Of a stretch of 36,337 bases of DNA, positions 6,766 to 14,656 are shown one piece after another. This DNA is from a virus. The translations under genes were made by a program, and so were the position numbers. The number at the start of each line of letters is the position of its first letter. Within the stretch, counting starts at the first letter, position 1. The stretch spans positions 1 to 36,337 of IMG/VR virus record IMGVR_UViG_3300020442_000237. One strand, written 5' to 3'. The notes under the pieces were generated by a model that was not told the DNA's origin, ran no database searches, and worked only from the letters and a program-made list of their open reading frames with translations.

Positions 6766-7742
6766 TATTTAGCTACTCCCCAGACTTGCCCCCAATCACC
6801 TTTTAGTGCGCCACGTGCATAATCTGTTGCTCTGTTTTCAAAAAAGTTTGTATGAGTAGGAGCATTAATCATTTCTTCTACCCACAATAGAGGATTTCTT
6901 TTTACTTTAAAAATTCCTCGCATGCCCATACTTATAAGACGTCTATCAGCAATATATCTAATATATTTTTTAACATCTTCAGGGCGTAAGTTTTCCATAT
7001 TACCCATTGCAAAACAAATATCAATGAACTTTTCTTCTAGTTCTACCATCTTCTCTGCAATATCATAAATTTGTTTTTTAGTTTTGTCATTCCAAATACT
7101 TCTGTTCTCTTTGACGTATGTTTTAAATAATTGTATCATAGATTCAGCGTGCATTGTTTCGTCGACAATGGACCATGTAATAATTTGTCCCATACCTTTC
7201 ATCTTGCCATGACGAGGAAAATTTAATAACATAATAAAAGATGAGAATAGTTGCATGCCTTCTGTAAAGGCAGAAAAGGCTGCTATGTTTGTAGCAACAG
7301 ATTCCTTAGTTCCATTTTGTCCTGATAGTTCCATAAAGTATTCATGTTTGTCTACCATAGTTTGATATTCTAAAAACTCTCTATAGGTTGAATCAGGCAT
7401 ACCAAGTGTCTCGATAAGATGTGAATATGCTGCAACGTGGAGTGCCTCTCTTGCTGTAAATCCTGCTAACATCATACGAACTTCTGGTTGTGGGAAATAA
7501 GGCAAATAGTTATTTACATAACCACCTGCTACATCTACATCTCCTTGTACAAAGAATCTAAATATGTTTGTAAGGAAGGCCTTTTCGTTATCTGATAATT
7601 TTTCTTTCCAATCTTTTACATCTTCTGCCATTGGTACTTCTGTATGTAACCAATGTGATTGTTCATGTTTCAACCATGCCTCGTATGCCCATGGATAGTT
7701 GAACGGTTTGAAATGTGTCCTTTCGTCTGTTAATTTTGTCAT
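6765..7742 (-). CDS. nrdB: Class Ia ribonucleotide reductase small subunit NrdB
   Basis: The R2 subunit, which houses the di-iron centre and stable tyrosyl radical that starts ribonucleotide reduction with NrdA. Ligands are visible: probable D68 (QGDVDV), E99 and H102 (AREALHVAAYSH), E161 (TEGMQLF), and E195 and H198 (DETMHAE). Y106 sits four residues after H102, the same spacing as H118 and Y122 in E. coli, so it is the likely radical site. Length 325 aa is typical for short R2 proteins. It supplies deoxynucleotides for phage DNA synthesis. It is separated from nrdA by four genes, overlaps both neighbours by one base, and is coupled to the QueC-like gene. Confidence 0.97.
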   Translation of the reverse strand: MTKLTDERTHFKPFNYPWAYEAWLKHEQSHWLHTEVPMAEDVKDWKEKLSDNEKAFLTNIFRFFVQGDVDVAGGYVNNYLPYFPQPEVRMMLAGFTAREALHVAAYSHLIETLGMPDSTYREFLEYQTMVDKHEYFMELSGQNGTKESVATNIAAFSAFTEGMQLFSSFIMLLNFPRHGKMKGMGQIITWSIVDETMHAESMIQLFKTYVKENRSIWNDKTKKQIYDIAEKMVELEEKFIDICFAMGNMENLRPEDVKKYIRYIADRRLISMGMRGIFKVKRNPLLWVEEMINAPTHTNFFENRATDYARGALKGDWGQVWGVAK

Positions 7743-8401
7743 TAGTTTATTCCTATATCTTTTAATCCGTTTTCCTCAAATGCCCAGGCGCGTTCCTCAC
7801 ACCATAGACATTCACCACAACGCCCTCTATTTTGCCTCACACAAGAGTGCGTAATTTTGGCAATATCATCTAATATGCCTTCTTCCCATGCTATATCAAC
7901 TATCCAATCTTTTGTATAATCTGCAAAAGGTTGTTTAATAATATTCTCGTATTCTGTTCCCTTCACAAAGTTTCTTTCTGGAGGGCCAAACTTTTTTATA
8001 ATGTGAGGAGCATATGGATTGGCTCCTGTAAATATCACATCACACATACCATAAGCATCTCTCATACCTGAAAGAAGCTGTTGATATAATTCTGACCCTT
8101 CTGGGTCTCTATTGTTATTGTCTACAGTACCGACTTGAATTGGGTGCAGACGTTTAGTTCCAAAACGTCTACATGAGTCCTCTAATACTAACTCTGCGTG
8201 TCTAATTGAACCATCTACTTTTGGTACTGTAAAGGGCTTTATATTTATATCTAATTTGATGCAATACTTATAAACTAAATGCCATAATACTGCACTATCA
8301 AATCCACCACTAACAACAACACCTATAGTCTTGTCGCTTTTATGCCATGGTTTTATGAAGTCAGAATAAAACTTTAAAACTCTTGTTCTATCGTCTTTCA
8401 A
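7742..8401 (-). CDS. QueC-like PP-loop protein (7-deazaguanine synthase fold)
   Basis: The PP-loop ATP pyrophosphatase motif SGGFDS lies at residues 31-36, followed by the helix AVLWHLVYKY. The C-terminus carries a four-cysteine zinc site, C187-x7-C195-x2-C198-x2-C201 (SCVRQNRGRCGECLWC), followed by EERAWAFEENGLKD. This matches the layout of QueC, which converts carboxy-deazaguanine to preQ0. In phages QueC can supply modified guanine for DNA or RNA. No QueD, QueE, FolE or DpdA partner is visible in the window, so the host would have to supply precursor, or the protein does related amidation/adenylation chemistry. At 219 aa it is near QueC size. It overlaps the upstream gene by 14 nt. Confidence 0.75.
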   Translation of the reverse strand: MKDDRTRVLKFYSDFIKPWHKSDKTIGVVVSGGFDSAVLWHLVYKYCIKLDINIKPFTVPKVDGSIRHAELVLEDSCRRFGTKRLHPIQVGTVDNNNRDPEGSELYQQLLSGMRDAYGMCDVIFTGANPYAPHIIKKFGPPERNFVKGTEYENIIKQPFADYTKDWIVDIAWEEGILDDIAKITHSCVRQNRGRCGECLWCEERAWAFEENGLKDIGIN

Positions 8402-9005
8402 TTAAATTACCCCATTCAATAGTTTCGTTTTTATAATCAAATGATAAAAAATAATCCACCTTACCTGTCCAATATTCCTTTGCCATTTCTAAATGCTCAG
8501 GCATACCGTCGAAATATAATATAGTAGGTTTAGCAAATTCCTCTGGTGGAATATAATGTGGATAAAAGAACGCCTTTTCATATGTTATTTGTTCTCTCCC
8601 TGCTATATTTTTTACAAATGTTTTTAAATGTTCGTCTTCTTTTATTATACCAGCAAACTTACCTTTATTAATACCCATGAACAAATCTATACAATGTATT
8701 TTATATCCAGGTAATGTTTCTGCCCATGCAACAGTAGATTTACCTAAGTAAGGTCCTATTTCTACTAATGTACCTGTAGCAGGTAATTTTTGTTGATGCG
8801 CTGCCTGTTCTGCAGGTGTATTTAATCGTTTTATAAATGACTTGAAGTGTTCCTCATAGTCACCTGGATAAAAACTACTTATGTCCTTAGATTGTACTTG
8901 CGGTCCTTTTTGGATATCTGCAAGTTCTATTTCTAAGTCACTTACTTGACTCTTAACAAAGTTAGCATTTTCTTCAGAAAGTGTATCTATCCAAGTCAAG
9001 TTCAT
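8388..9005 (-). CDS. SAM-methyltransferase-fold protein
   Basis: After an 80-residue helical N-terminus, the Rossmann-type segment TLVEIGPYLGKSTVAWAE (79-96) is followed by KIHCIDLF (102-109), the motif I and motif II pattern of class I methyltransferases of the O-methyltransferase kind (Methyltransf_24 or TylF-like). Later strands TILYFDGM and KVDYFLSFDYK suit the rest of the fold. There is no NPPY motif, so an oxygen or small-molecule target is more likely than DNA. It overlaps the SGNH gene by 4 nt and the QueC-like gene by 14 nt, within the nrdA-nrdB operon. Confidence 0.75.
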   Translation of the reverse strand: MNLTWIDTLSEENANFVKSQVSDLEIELADIQKGPQVQSKDISSFYPGDYEEHFKSFIKRLNTPAEQAAHQQKLPATGTLVEIGPYLGKSTVAWAETLPGYKIHCIDLFMGINKGKFAGIIKEDEHLKTFVKNIAGREQITYEKAFFYPHYIPPEEFAKPTILYFDGMPEHLEMAKEYWTGKVDYFLSFDYKNETIEWGNLIERR

Positions 9006-9574
9006 AGTTCAATCTGCTTTGCTAATTGTTGTATTGTTTTAGGTCCAGGATGTGATTTGTCCTTTGATACATCTATAAATTTTAGTACAGGAACATCATC
9101 AGGTAAATTACTAAACACAGTCCATTCATGTACATCAGGATCTATAAGTTTAATAGCATCTCTAAAGTCTTGTGTTCTGTATCTATGTGTTTCAGTATGT
9201 TCAACAAGAAAGTTTTTCTCGCTACTATCACTTACCCAATGTCCTACAGATGTTCCAATTTTATCTTTTACAACAACAAATCTATCTGGAGAGGACCATC
9301 CTATAATAAATTTATGGGGTCTGCCAAATCTTCCCATTAAGTATAGAAATATTTTAAATATGTGTTCGTTTGAATATCCAGGGTAACCAAAGTTATTTAC
9401 AGGCCTATCTGTATCTAATACATTGTGAAGTCTATCTTCCTCATCTAATCCAAATCCATAAGTAGTTGAATCACCTAAGAGTACAACGGATTTTCTCCAA
9501 TCAATGTAACTAACTTTATGCGGTTCCCACGCTTCAAATCCAGCAAATTTAAATTCTATCTCTTTTAATTGCAT
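9002..9574 (-). CDS. SGNH/GDSL-type hydrolase-like protein
   Basis: Block I is LLGDSTTYGFGL (GDS at residues 34-36), and the C-terminus has DKSHPG with D172 and H175 in the DxxH arrangement, which together give the Ser-Asp-His triad of SGNH esterases. The NNFGYPGYSNEH segment supplies the block II glycine. Family members deacylate sugars, lipids or proteins. The target is unknown; a surface polysaccharide is plausible. It is one of three SGNH-like genes in the window (others at 17124-17972 and 35585-36337). It overlaps thyX by 10 nt. Confidence 0.75.
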   Translation of the reverse strand: MQLKEIEFKFAGFEAWEPHKVSYIDWRKSVVLLGDSTTYGFGLDEEDRLHNVLDTDRPVNNFGYPGYSNEHIFKIFLYLMGRFGRPHKFIIGWSSPDRFVVVKDKIGTSVGHWVSDSSEKNFLVEHTETHRYRTQDFRDAIKLIDPDVHEWTVFSNLPDDVPVLKFIDVSKDKSHPGPKTIQQLAKQIEL

Positions 9575-10233
9575 GGGAATAATTCGTATATAACCTTAGC
9601 AACAGCTTCTGCTATTTCCATATGTTCTTGTTGTGTACCATTAGCACGTCTAAGTTCAATGTAATGTACCCAGCTTCTTAATGTTCCGTTTACATACATT
9701 CTACTCATTGTATTACCCTCAGGTAAAACAGCACGTGCTTGCTCTTTTGCTATACCATGTTCTAATGCCCATGTATAAGCATACCTAGTTGTCCTAATTA
9801 CATCTTGCTGTAATAGTTGCCATTTAATTTGTAGTTCCTGGTCATCAGTTTCAATACTGTTTTGTCTATTTTTAGGATCTTGTAACCTTGCCTCTCTCGT
9901 TACAAATTTCATATCCTTTGTAGGATCTGCATACCTTTGACTAAACTCCTGAAATGAAAAGGACCTATGCCTTAAAATTTGTCTAGCAATATCTCTTGTA
10001 GTTTCTATTTCTAAACACGCACTAACCATTTCTAATGGTGACCAATGCTGATGTTTCATTAGATACTTAACAAGTTTCTCACTTGTTTCTTTATTGTTTT
10101 GATTGTCTGGATTACTTACTCTTGCACAGTATGCAACAAGTTCCATTGGATCTGGGTTGCCTAATGCTGGATCTGGGATTTCACCCCAACCACCGATTGG
10201 CATCTGACTGTATGAAATCAGTTTTACGTTCAT
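9565..10233 (-). CDS. thyX: FAD-dependent thymidylate synthase ThyX
   Basis: ThyX makes dTMP from dUMP using FAD and methylene-tetrahydrofolate. The family signature RHRxxSxxxxSxR is exact: R88-H89-R90, S93, S98, R100 (in RHRSFSFQEFSQR). The C-terminal part contains EQARAVLPEGNTMSRMYVNGTLRSW, which includes the catalytic serine/arginine region. Length 222 aa is normal. It follows nrdA by 12 nt, so ribonucleotide reduction and thymidylate supply are on one transcript, as in many marine phages. Confidence 0.97.
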   Translation of the reverse strand: MNVKLISYSQMPIGGWGEIPDPALGNPDPMELVAYCARVSNPDNQNNKETSEKLVKYLMKHQHWSPLEMVSACLEIETTRDIARQILRHRSFSFQEFSQRYADPTKDMKFVTREARLQDPKNRQNSIETDDQELQIKWQLLQQDVIRTTRYAYTWALEHGIAKEQARAVLPEGNTMSRMYVNGTLRSWVHYIELRRANGTQQEHMEIAEAVAKVIYELFPCN

Positions 10234-10245
10234 TAAATTTCCTTA

Positions 10246-12036
10246 TTAACCTTCGCAAGCTAGACATTCACCATCAGCTACTGCTGACATATCTATCTCT
10301 TGAATTATTTCTCGTTCAATCCTTTTACTCACTTTATCTGCTTTTCCTAGTTTTTCGGATCTACAGTAATACAAAGTTTTCAATCCTTCTTTCCATGCTG
10401 TAAAATGTACAGCGTGCAGATAGGAAATGTTTACATCTGGCCTAAAGAATAAATTTAAACTTTGTGCTTGGTCAATAAACTCCTGTCTATCTGCCGCATG
10501 CTCAATAAGCCACCTTTGATCTATCTCCATAGATGTTTTAAAGATAGCTTTTTGTTCATCTGTTAATTGTGTTAAATGTTGTACAGAACCATCGTTACTA
10601 ATAATACTTGACCATACTTCGTCATAATTAGTTCTCGGATGTTTCTCGCAATACTCTTTTATAATGACATCTAAATACCTATTTTTGTTTAAATATGCGC
10701 CTGAGAGAGTGTCCTGCCTATACGCATTCGCCCTAAAAGGCTCAATACTTGGTGAGGTGTTACCCATTATAATACTAGAGCTAGCATTCGGTGCTATAGC
10801 CATAAGATGAGCAAAACGCTTACCTGTTCCTTCCATATCAGGTGCCTCGCCACGTTCTTTACCTAGTTCTTTATTAGCGTCATCTAACTTACTACGAATG
10901 TGTCTGAACATTCTAATATTAGCACCCTTTGCTTGAGAACTTTCCCATGCAATGCCATTCTTTTGTAGGTAAGCATGAAATCCTAATGCTCCAACTCCAA
11001 TACTCCTTTCTCTCATTGCTGAGAACTTAGCCCTTTGTACTTGGTCAGGAGCCTTCTCAATAAAAAATGCCAATACATTATCTAACATCTCTGCTACATC
11101 TCTAAGGAACATTGTATTCTTACTCCAAGAGTCATAGTATTCTAAATTTACTGAGGATAGACAACATACTGCTGTTCTTTCTTCACTCGTAGGTAAAATA
11201 ATCTCGGAACATAAATTAGACTGATGTATTTTTAGTCCTAGTTCCTTTTGTTCTGGTTTCATAGCATTGTTAGAATGGTCAATAAAATGTATGTAGGGTT
11301 CTCCTGTTTCCATTCTAAGTTCTAATATCTTTTGCCATAGTTCTTTAGCAGATACTGTATCTCTAATTAATCCACTATGAGGATCAACTAAATTCCAACC
11401 ATCATCTGCTGTTGGGTCCTTCATGCAACGTTCAATAATTTGCATAAAGTTATCTGTAATGTTTACACCGTGATGTAAATTTAAACATCTAAGATTAGGA
11501 TCGCCCGTTGGTTTCCTCATTTCGAGGAACATTAAAATATCTGGATGATCAATGCTGAGATAAGTAGCATAGCTGCCCCGTCTAGTGCGACCTTGTCTGT
11601 ACGCGAGGCATGAGGCATCATAAGTCTTAAGGTGAGGCATAACGCCAGTGGACTTATCATCACTTGATCTAATGCCAAACCCAATACCGACACCACCGCC
11701 AAGCATGCTAAGCCAGTTTGTTTCACTAAGGTTTTCAACTAAACCCTCCGCTGTATCGTTAATGTAATTTAAAAAACATGATATTGGCATACCTTTTTTA
11801 CTTCTGCCATAGGACAGAATAGGTGTAGAATAGGACAACCAATGTTTACTACTATAATCATATAATCGTTGTGCGTGTTCTGGATTACTTGCAAAAGTTT
11901 CTGATACATAGGCAAATCGTTCCTGAGGACTATCCTCCTCTTCCTTCATATAACTTTCTCTTAATCTATTTTTCCCTAGTGTATCGAATAGTTCGTCCCG
12001 AGACAAATCTATTTGAACTTTTGTTACTTCTTCCAT
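10246..12036 (-). CDS. nrdA: Class Ia ribonucleotide reductase large subunit NrdA
   Basis: The R1 subunit, which reduces ribonucleotides using a thiyl radical. Visible residues are C87 (PISCFLN) as the first redox cysteine, N274, C276 and E278 (SNLCSEI) as the catalytic site, C291 or C292 as the second redox cysteine, and a C-terminal C591-x2-C594 that relays electrons. Tyrosines near TLYYC fit the radical-transfer chain. At 596 aa it is much shorter than E. coli NrdA (761 aa) and begins near the barrel, so the N-terminal ATP-cone is absent; dATP feedback inhibition should be lost. Its ATG directly follows the stop of the 12037-12213 gene. Confidence 0.97.
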   Translation of the reverse strand: MEEVTKVQIDLSRDELFDTLGKNRLRESYMKEEEDSPQERFAYVSETFASNPEHAQRLYDYSSKHWLSYSTPILSYGRSKKGMPISCFLNYINDTAEGLVENLSETNWLSMLGGGVGIGFGIRSSDDKSTGVMPHLKTYDASCLAYRQGRTRRGSYATYLSIDHPDILMFLEMRKPTGDPNLRCLNLHHGVNITDNFMQIIERCMKDPTADDGWNLVDPHSGLIRDTVSAKELWQKILELRMETGEPYIHFIDHSNNAMKPEQKELGLKIHQSNLCSEIILPTSEERTAVCCLSSVNLEYYDSWSKNTMFLRDVAEMLDNVLAFFIEKAPDQVQRAKFSAMRERSIGVGALGFHAYLQKNGIAWESSQAKGANIRMFRHIRSKLDDANKELGKERGEAPDMEGTGKRFAHLMAIAPNASSSIIMGNTSPSIEPFRANAYRQDTLSGAYLNKNRYLDVIIKEYCEKHPRTNYDEVWSSIISNDGSVQHLTQLTDEQKAIFKTSMEIDQRWLIEHAADRQEFIDQAQSLNLFFRPDVNISYLHAVHFTAWKEGLKTLYYCRSEKLGKADKVSKRIEREIIQEIDMSAVADGECLACEG

Positions 12037-12213
12037 TTATTTTTTCTCTTTTGTTGTTAGAGCAGCTATTCTTTTATAAGCTTCTTGTAGTTGCCCCTGT
12101 AAAAGTTTGACTTCTCGTCTTAGTTGGTGATTTTCTCTTTCTTTGGTAAGCATCTGTTGTCTGTATGTTTCTGCCATGCCTCCAATACTATGTGGTGTTA
12201 AATCTTCTTCCAT
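12037..12213 (-). CDS. 58-aa coiled-coil mini-protein
   Basis: The ATG at 12213 lies inside the end of the primase gene (16-nt overlap), and the TAA stop is immediately followed by the nrdA ATG. The sequence begins MEEDLTPHSIGGMAETYRQ and continues as one long polar helix with heptad-like leucines and isoleucines (L31, V35, L38, L42, Y46, I49, L52). Function unknown. The tight packing between primase and nrdA, with no spare bases on either side, is the main argument that it is real. Confidence 0.65.
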   Translation of the reverse strand: MEEDLTPHSIGGMAETYRQQMLTKERENHQLRREVKLLQGQLQEAYKRIAALTTKEKK

Positions 12214-13202
12214 TTTGTAAACCTGAGCTTTGCTTCCAGGCCATTGAACGTATTATAATTTATAATATTTTCAACGTCTAGGCCTGCAAGTATCATATCG
12301 TTAATATCTTTTTCTTTTACTGTGTCAGGCCATATAACAACACTCTCGCCATCCTCAATAAAAGATCCCATTAAACGACATACTTCTTTGTTTTTAGGTT
12401 GGTTGTCTATAATAATCCTACGATCCGGAATATTTAAACTGTTTATTTTATTAAAACTTGTACCTGCACATGCTATACAGTTAGGCAAAAATAAACTATC
12501 CAAAGGACCTTCAACAATATTAACTGTCGTATCATTACTTATACTATCTAATCCAAAAATTGTAGGAGATTCCTCATTTATTTTAACCAATATGTACCTT
12601 AAGGACGACTCACCTAAAGCCCTCATATTGAGGGCTGTAAGCTTACCATCAACATCAAAGAAAGGCATAACTAATCTCGGCTCTTGTGTCTTAATACGTT
12701 CTTTATATTTTTCCGCTAGTTGTCCTACCTTACTGATGTCATCTATAAAGTAAAGTCTTCTCCAAGTATTTTTAGGAATCTTTCTTTCAGATAAGTATTT
12801 AATTACATCATGATCCTCATCAAGTTTATCACATCTGTCCATTAAACTATCGATTAATTTATCGTTAGTATTGAATTTAGGTTCCTCAAATTTAAAATCA
12901 GGATCTTTATCTGCTTTTCTGCCTGAAACGCCACTACTGTAACGTTCTAAAACATATTCGCTATAGAGACCAGGATCTACTTGTTTAATTAAACCGCCTA
13001 AGGTTAATCCTATTCCACAGTTATGGCATTTGTAAAACATACCATTACCCTTTTTATAAACATAACCTCTAGCTTTGTTTTTCTTTTTAGTTGAGTCACC
13101 ACAAATAGGACATCTGAAATTGTACAGGTAATCATCCTTACGTTTGAATAGATCAAACTTGAAACTGCACTGGTTGATGTACTTTAGATCAATGTGTAAC
13201 AT
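12198..13202 (-). CDS. 61: DNA primase (T4 gp61 family)
   Basis: DnaG-type phage primase, the partner of the gp41 helicase, which lays down RNA primers on the lagging strand. The N-terminal zinc ribbon is C31-x2-C34 (CPICGDS) and C59-x2-C62 (CHNCG). The TOPRIM region shows the EGPLDSLF segment near residue 232, the IIIDNQPKN strand and WPDTVKEKDINDM. Length 334 aa is close to T4 gp61 (342). Its promoter at 13210-13255 has its -10 box ending only 7 nt before the ATG and no Shine-Dalgarno is visible, so the mRNA should be leaderless from that promoter. Confidence 0.95.
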   Translation of the reverse strand: MLHIDLKYINQCSFKFDLFKRKDDYLYNFRCPICGDSTKKKNKARGYVYKKGNGMFYKCHNCGIGLTLGGLIKQVDPGLYSEYVLERYSSGVSGRKADKDPDFKFEEPKFNTNDKLIDSLMDRCDKLDEDHDVIKYLSERKIPKNTWRRLYFIDDISKVGQLAEKYKERIKTQEPRLVMPFFDVDGKLTALNMRALGESSLRYILVKINEESPTIFGLDSISNDTTVNIVEGPLDSLFLPNCIACAGTSFNKINSLNIPDRRIIIDNQPKNKEVCRLMGSFIEDGESVVIWPDTVKEKDINDMILAGLDVENIINYNTFNGLEAKLRFTKWKKI

Positions 13203-13209
13203 AATGTAT

Positions 13210-13255
13210 ATAATAGACTCTTACAAAGTAAAAGTCAAATAGTTATCTAACCAAA
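13210..13255 (-). promoter_or_regulatory. Composite early promoter before primase
   Basis: TTTGGTTA (13248-13255), 9 nt, TTGACT (13233-13238), 17 nt, TATTAT (13210-13215). The spacings are identical to the promoter at 3643-3688. The -10 box ends 7 nt before the primase ATG at 13202, so transcription should start about 1 nt before it. The upstream element overlaps the stop codon region of the 13247-13723 gene. Confidence 0.88.
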
Positions 13256-13723
13256 TAGTGTAACTAGTCTTGGTAAGTTAGGAAGTAGGGTAGATACTGC
13301 TATAAGAATACCCAAAAGAATCCATCGCCATTGTTCTAATGACTTTAATCGTGAATCAATACGTTCTTGTTCTTTAGATATATCTTTTCTAAGTTCATTT
13401 ATTGCTTCGATAATTTCTTTTTTTGTTTCGTCCATATCTTTTGCTAACGCTCTGTGCTGCTCCTGATTTTCTCTGCCAGCAGTTGTAATTCTGCTATGTA
13501 GTTCTTTTATATCTAAATCAACTTCACGTTTTCGGACTGCAACGTTGTCCTCTTGGTTATTTAATCGTTCCTCATGAACTGCAATTATCGAACTTAGTTT
13601 ACCTGAATTCTCTTCTAGTTTTTCTAGAGTTGCATCAAGTTTTGTAAATAAATGGCCCATTGCGGCTATATCAGCCTTAACTGTAGCAATCTCCCTTTCT
13701 GTTTTTGGATTAGTTGCTGCCAT
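13247..13723 (-). CDS. Coiled-coil protein with C-terminal membrane anchor
   Basis: The 158-aa protein is almost wholly helical and charged up to about residue 130, with repeated heptad-like E/K/L patterns. It then has one hydrophobic segment (WRWILLGILIAVSTLLPNLPRLVTLF, residues 132-157). This tail-anchored layout suggests a virion or lysis-associated membrane protein, but I cannot place it in a named family. It overlaps the upstream 13710-14237 gene by 14 nt and belongs to the late block behind the TATAAATA boxes at 14639 and 17091. Confidence 0.7.
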   Translation of the reverse strand: MAATNPKTEREIATVKADIAAMGHLFTKLDATLEKLEENSGKLSSIIAVHEERLNNQEDNVAVRKREVDLDIKELHSRITTAGRENQEQHRALAKDMDETKKEIIEAINELRKDISKEQERIDSRLKSLEQWRWILLGILIAVSTLLPNLPRLVTLFG

Positions 13724-14237
13724 TCTTTTTCTTCTTCTTTTTACGTCTTGCCATTGGCATTAGTCTAGGATCAACTCCAGGTTCTCCTTGAGGCCCTATA
13801 CCTATACCGGCAATTGCTCCACCACCTACACCCATCATTTCATTAAATTGTCTAAATGATAATGTATTGTGCTCTAGTAGCTTCGCATTTTGTATTACAC
13901 TTTCCTCTTTCATATAAAGTTCAAGTAATGCTCCCACTTCAACTTCATCATCTTCTTCTTTATATTCTCTTAATAAAGCAATCGCTGCTGCAAATGATAA
14001 TAATCTTCTCGCTTGCATATCAGATGACTTAGTTAAAGCATATCTAATTTTAAAGGCGAATCTATCTAAAAATGTATAATCATTTCTTTCTGAGGATTCT
14101 GGATTCCTAAGTTTCTTTCCGTTTTTATCAACGATACCTAATTTAAATGCCTTAGACTTTTCAATAGGCGTAGTCAGTAGTTTTAGCAAACGCATCGCTA
14201 CAATGGTATCTAATGCTGCTGAACCTTCTGTTATCAT
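13710..14237 (-). CDS. Conserved T4-like virion-type protein, 175 aa
   Basis: An N-terminal segment (RLLKLLTTPIEKSKAFKLGIVDKNGKKLRNP, about residues 17-47) is followed by a tyrosine-rich helix region. Then come a glycine-rich collagen-like stretch (GVGGGAIAGIGIGPQGEPG, about 136-154) and a lysine tail. The first part is one I recall from many marine T4-like phages next to structural genes, with no assigned function. It overlaps the upstream gene by 4 nt. A structural role is inference from neighbours and the late promoter. Confidence 0.75.
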   Translation of the reverse strand: MITEGSAALDTIVAMRLLKLLTTPIEKSKAFKLGIVDKNGKKLRNPESSERNDYTFLDRFAFKIRYALTKSSDMQARRLLSFAAAIALLREYKEEDDEVEVGALLELYMKEESVIQNAKLLEHNTLSFRQFNEMMGVGGGAIAGIGIGPQGEPGVDPRLMPMARRKKKKKKNGSN

Positions 14238-14629
14238 ATTTTTCTCAGTACCTTAATTAATTTATCGTCTAATGTAATATCGTTAATATTTTTTCCTTCT
14301 GGAACCAATCCTTTTGAATATACCTCTTCGATTGGAATTCTATTTAAAAATATTAAAAATGTCTTTAATATACTGTAATGCTTTTCATCTGTTTTATAAA
14401 AAAGCATCTTCGTCGTAGCATTACCAAATACATTATATAATAAAATTAAATGATTTATAATGAGCCTTTCGTTAGGGTCTCCTGTTTTTAAATACTTATT
14501 GAATAATCTCTTTAAGTATTTAAACCTCTTTAAATCATCTTCAAGTTCTGCCATTCCTGTCATTCCAGGATTTTGATAGTTCTTGATAGCGTAAATTAAA
14601 AAGTTATCATCATTTAATTCTATCGTCAT
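14234..14629 (-). CDS. Conserved T4-like protein (DUF7207-like), 131 aa
   Basis: The all-helical protein has the segments DDNFLIYAIKNYQNPGMTG, DDLKRFKYLKRLFNKYL and LIINHLILLYNVFGN, followed by a helix ending FLIFLNRIPIEEV. This arrangement is highly conserved among T4-like cyanophages and pelagiphages (the DUF7207-type family, from memory), close to structural genes. Function unknown. It has no Shine-Dalgarno, and a TATAAATA box ends 9 nt before its ATG, so its late mRNA should be nearly leaderless. Confidence 0.8.
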   Translation of the reverse strand: MTIELNDDNFLIYAIKNYQNPGMTGMAELEDDLKRFKYLKRLFNKYLKTGDPNERLIINHLILLYNVFGNATTKMLFYKTDEKHYSILKTFLIFLNRIPIEEVYSKGLVPEGKNINDITLDDKLIKVLRKI

Positions 14630-14638
14630 AACAAAAAT

Positions 14639-14646
14639 TATTTATA
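14639..14646 (-). promoter_or_regulatory. T4-type late promoter TATAAATA, leaderless arrangement
   Basis: An exact octamer in the 27-bp gap between two late genes, ending 9 nt before the ATG of the 14234-14629 gene. With T4-type spacing transcription would start about 4 nt before the ATG. No ribosome-binding sequence lies between the box and the start. Confidence 0.65.
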
Positions 14647-14656
14647 ATGTTTTGGA

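Noticed and set aside
11532-11738. 68-codon minus-strand frame inside nrdA
   Set aside because: It lies in another frame within conserved NrdA sequence; NrdA motifs run through this segment.
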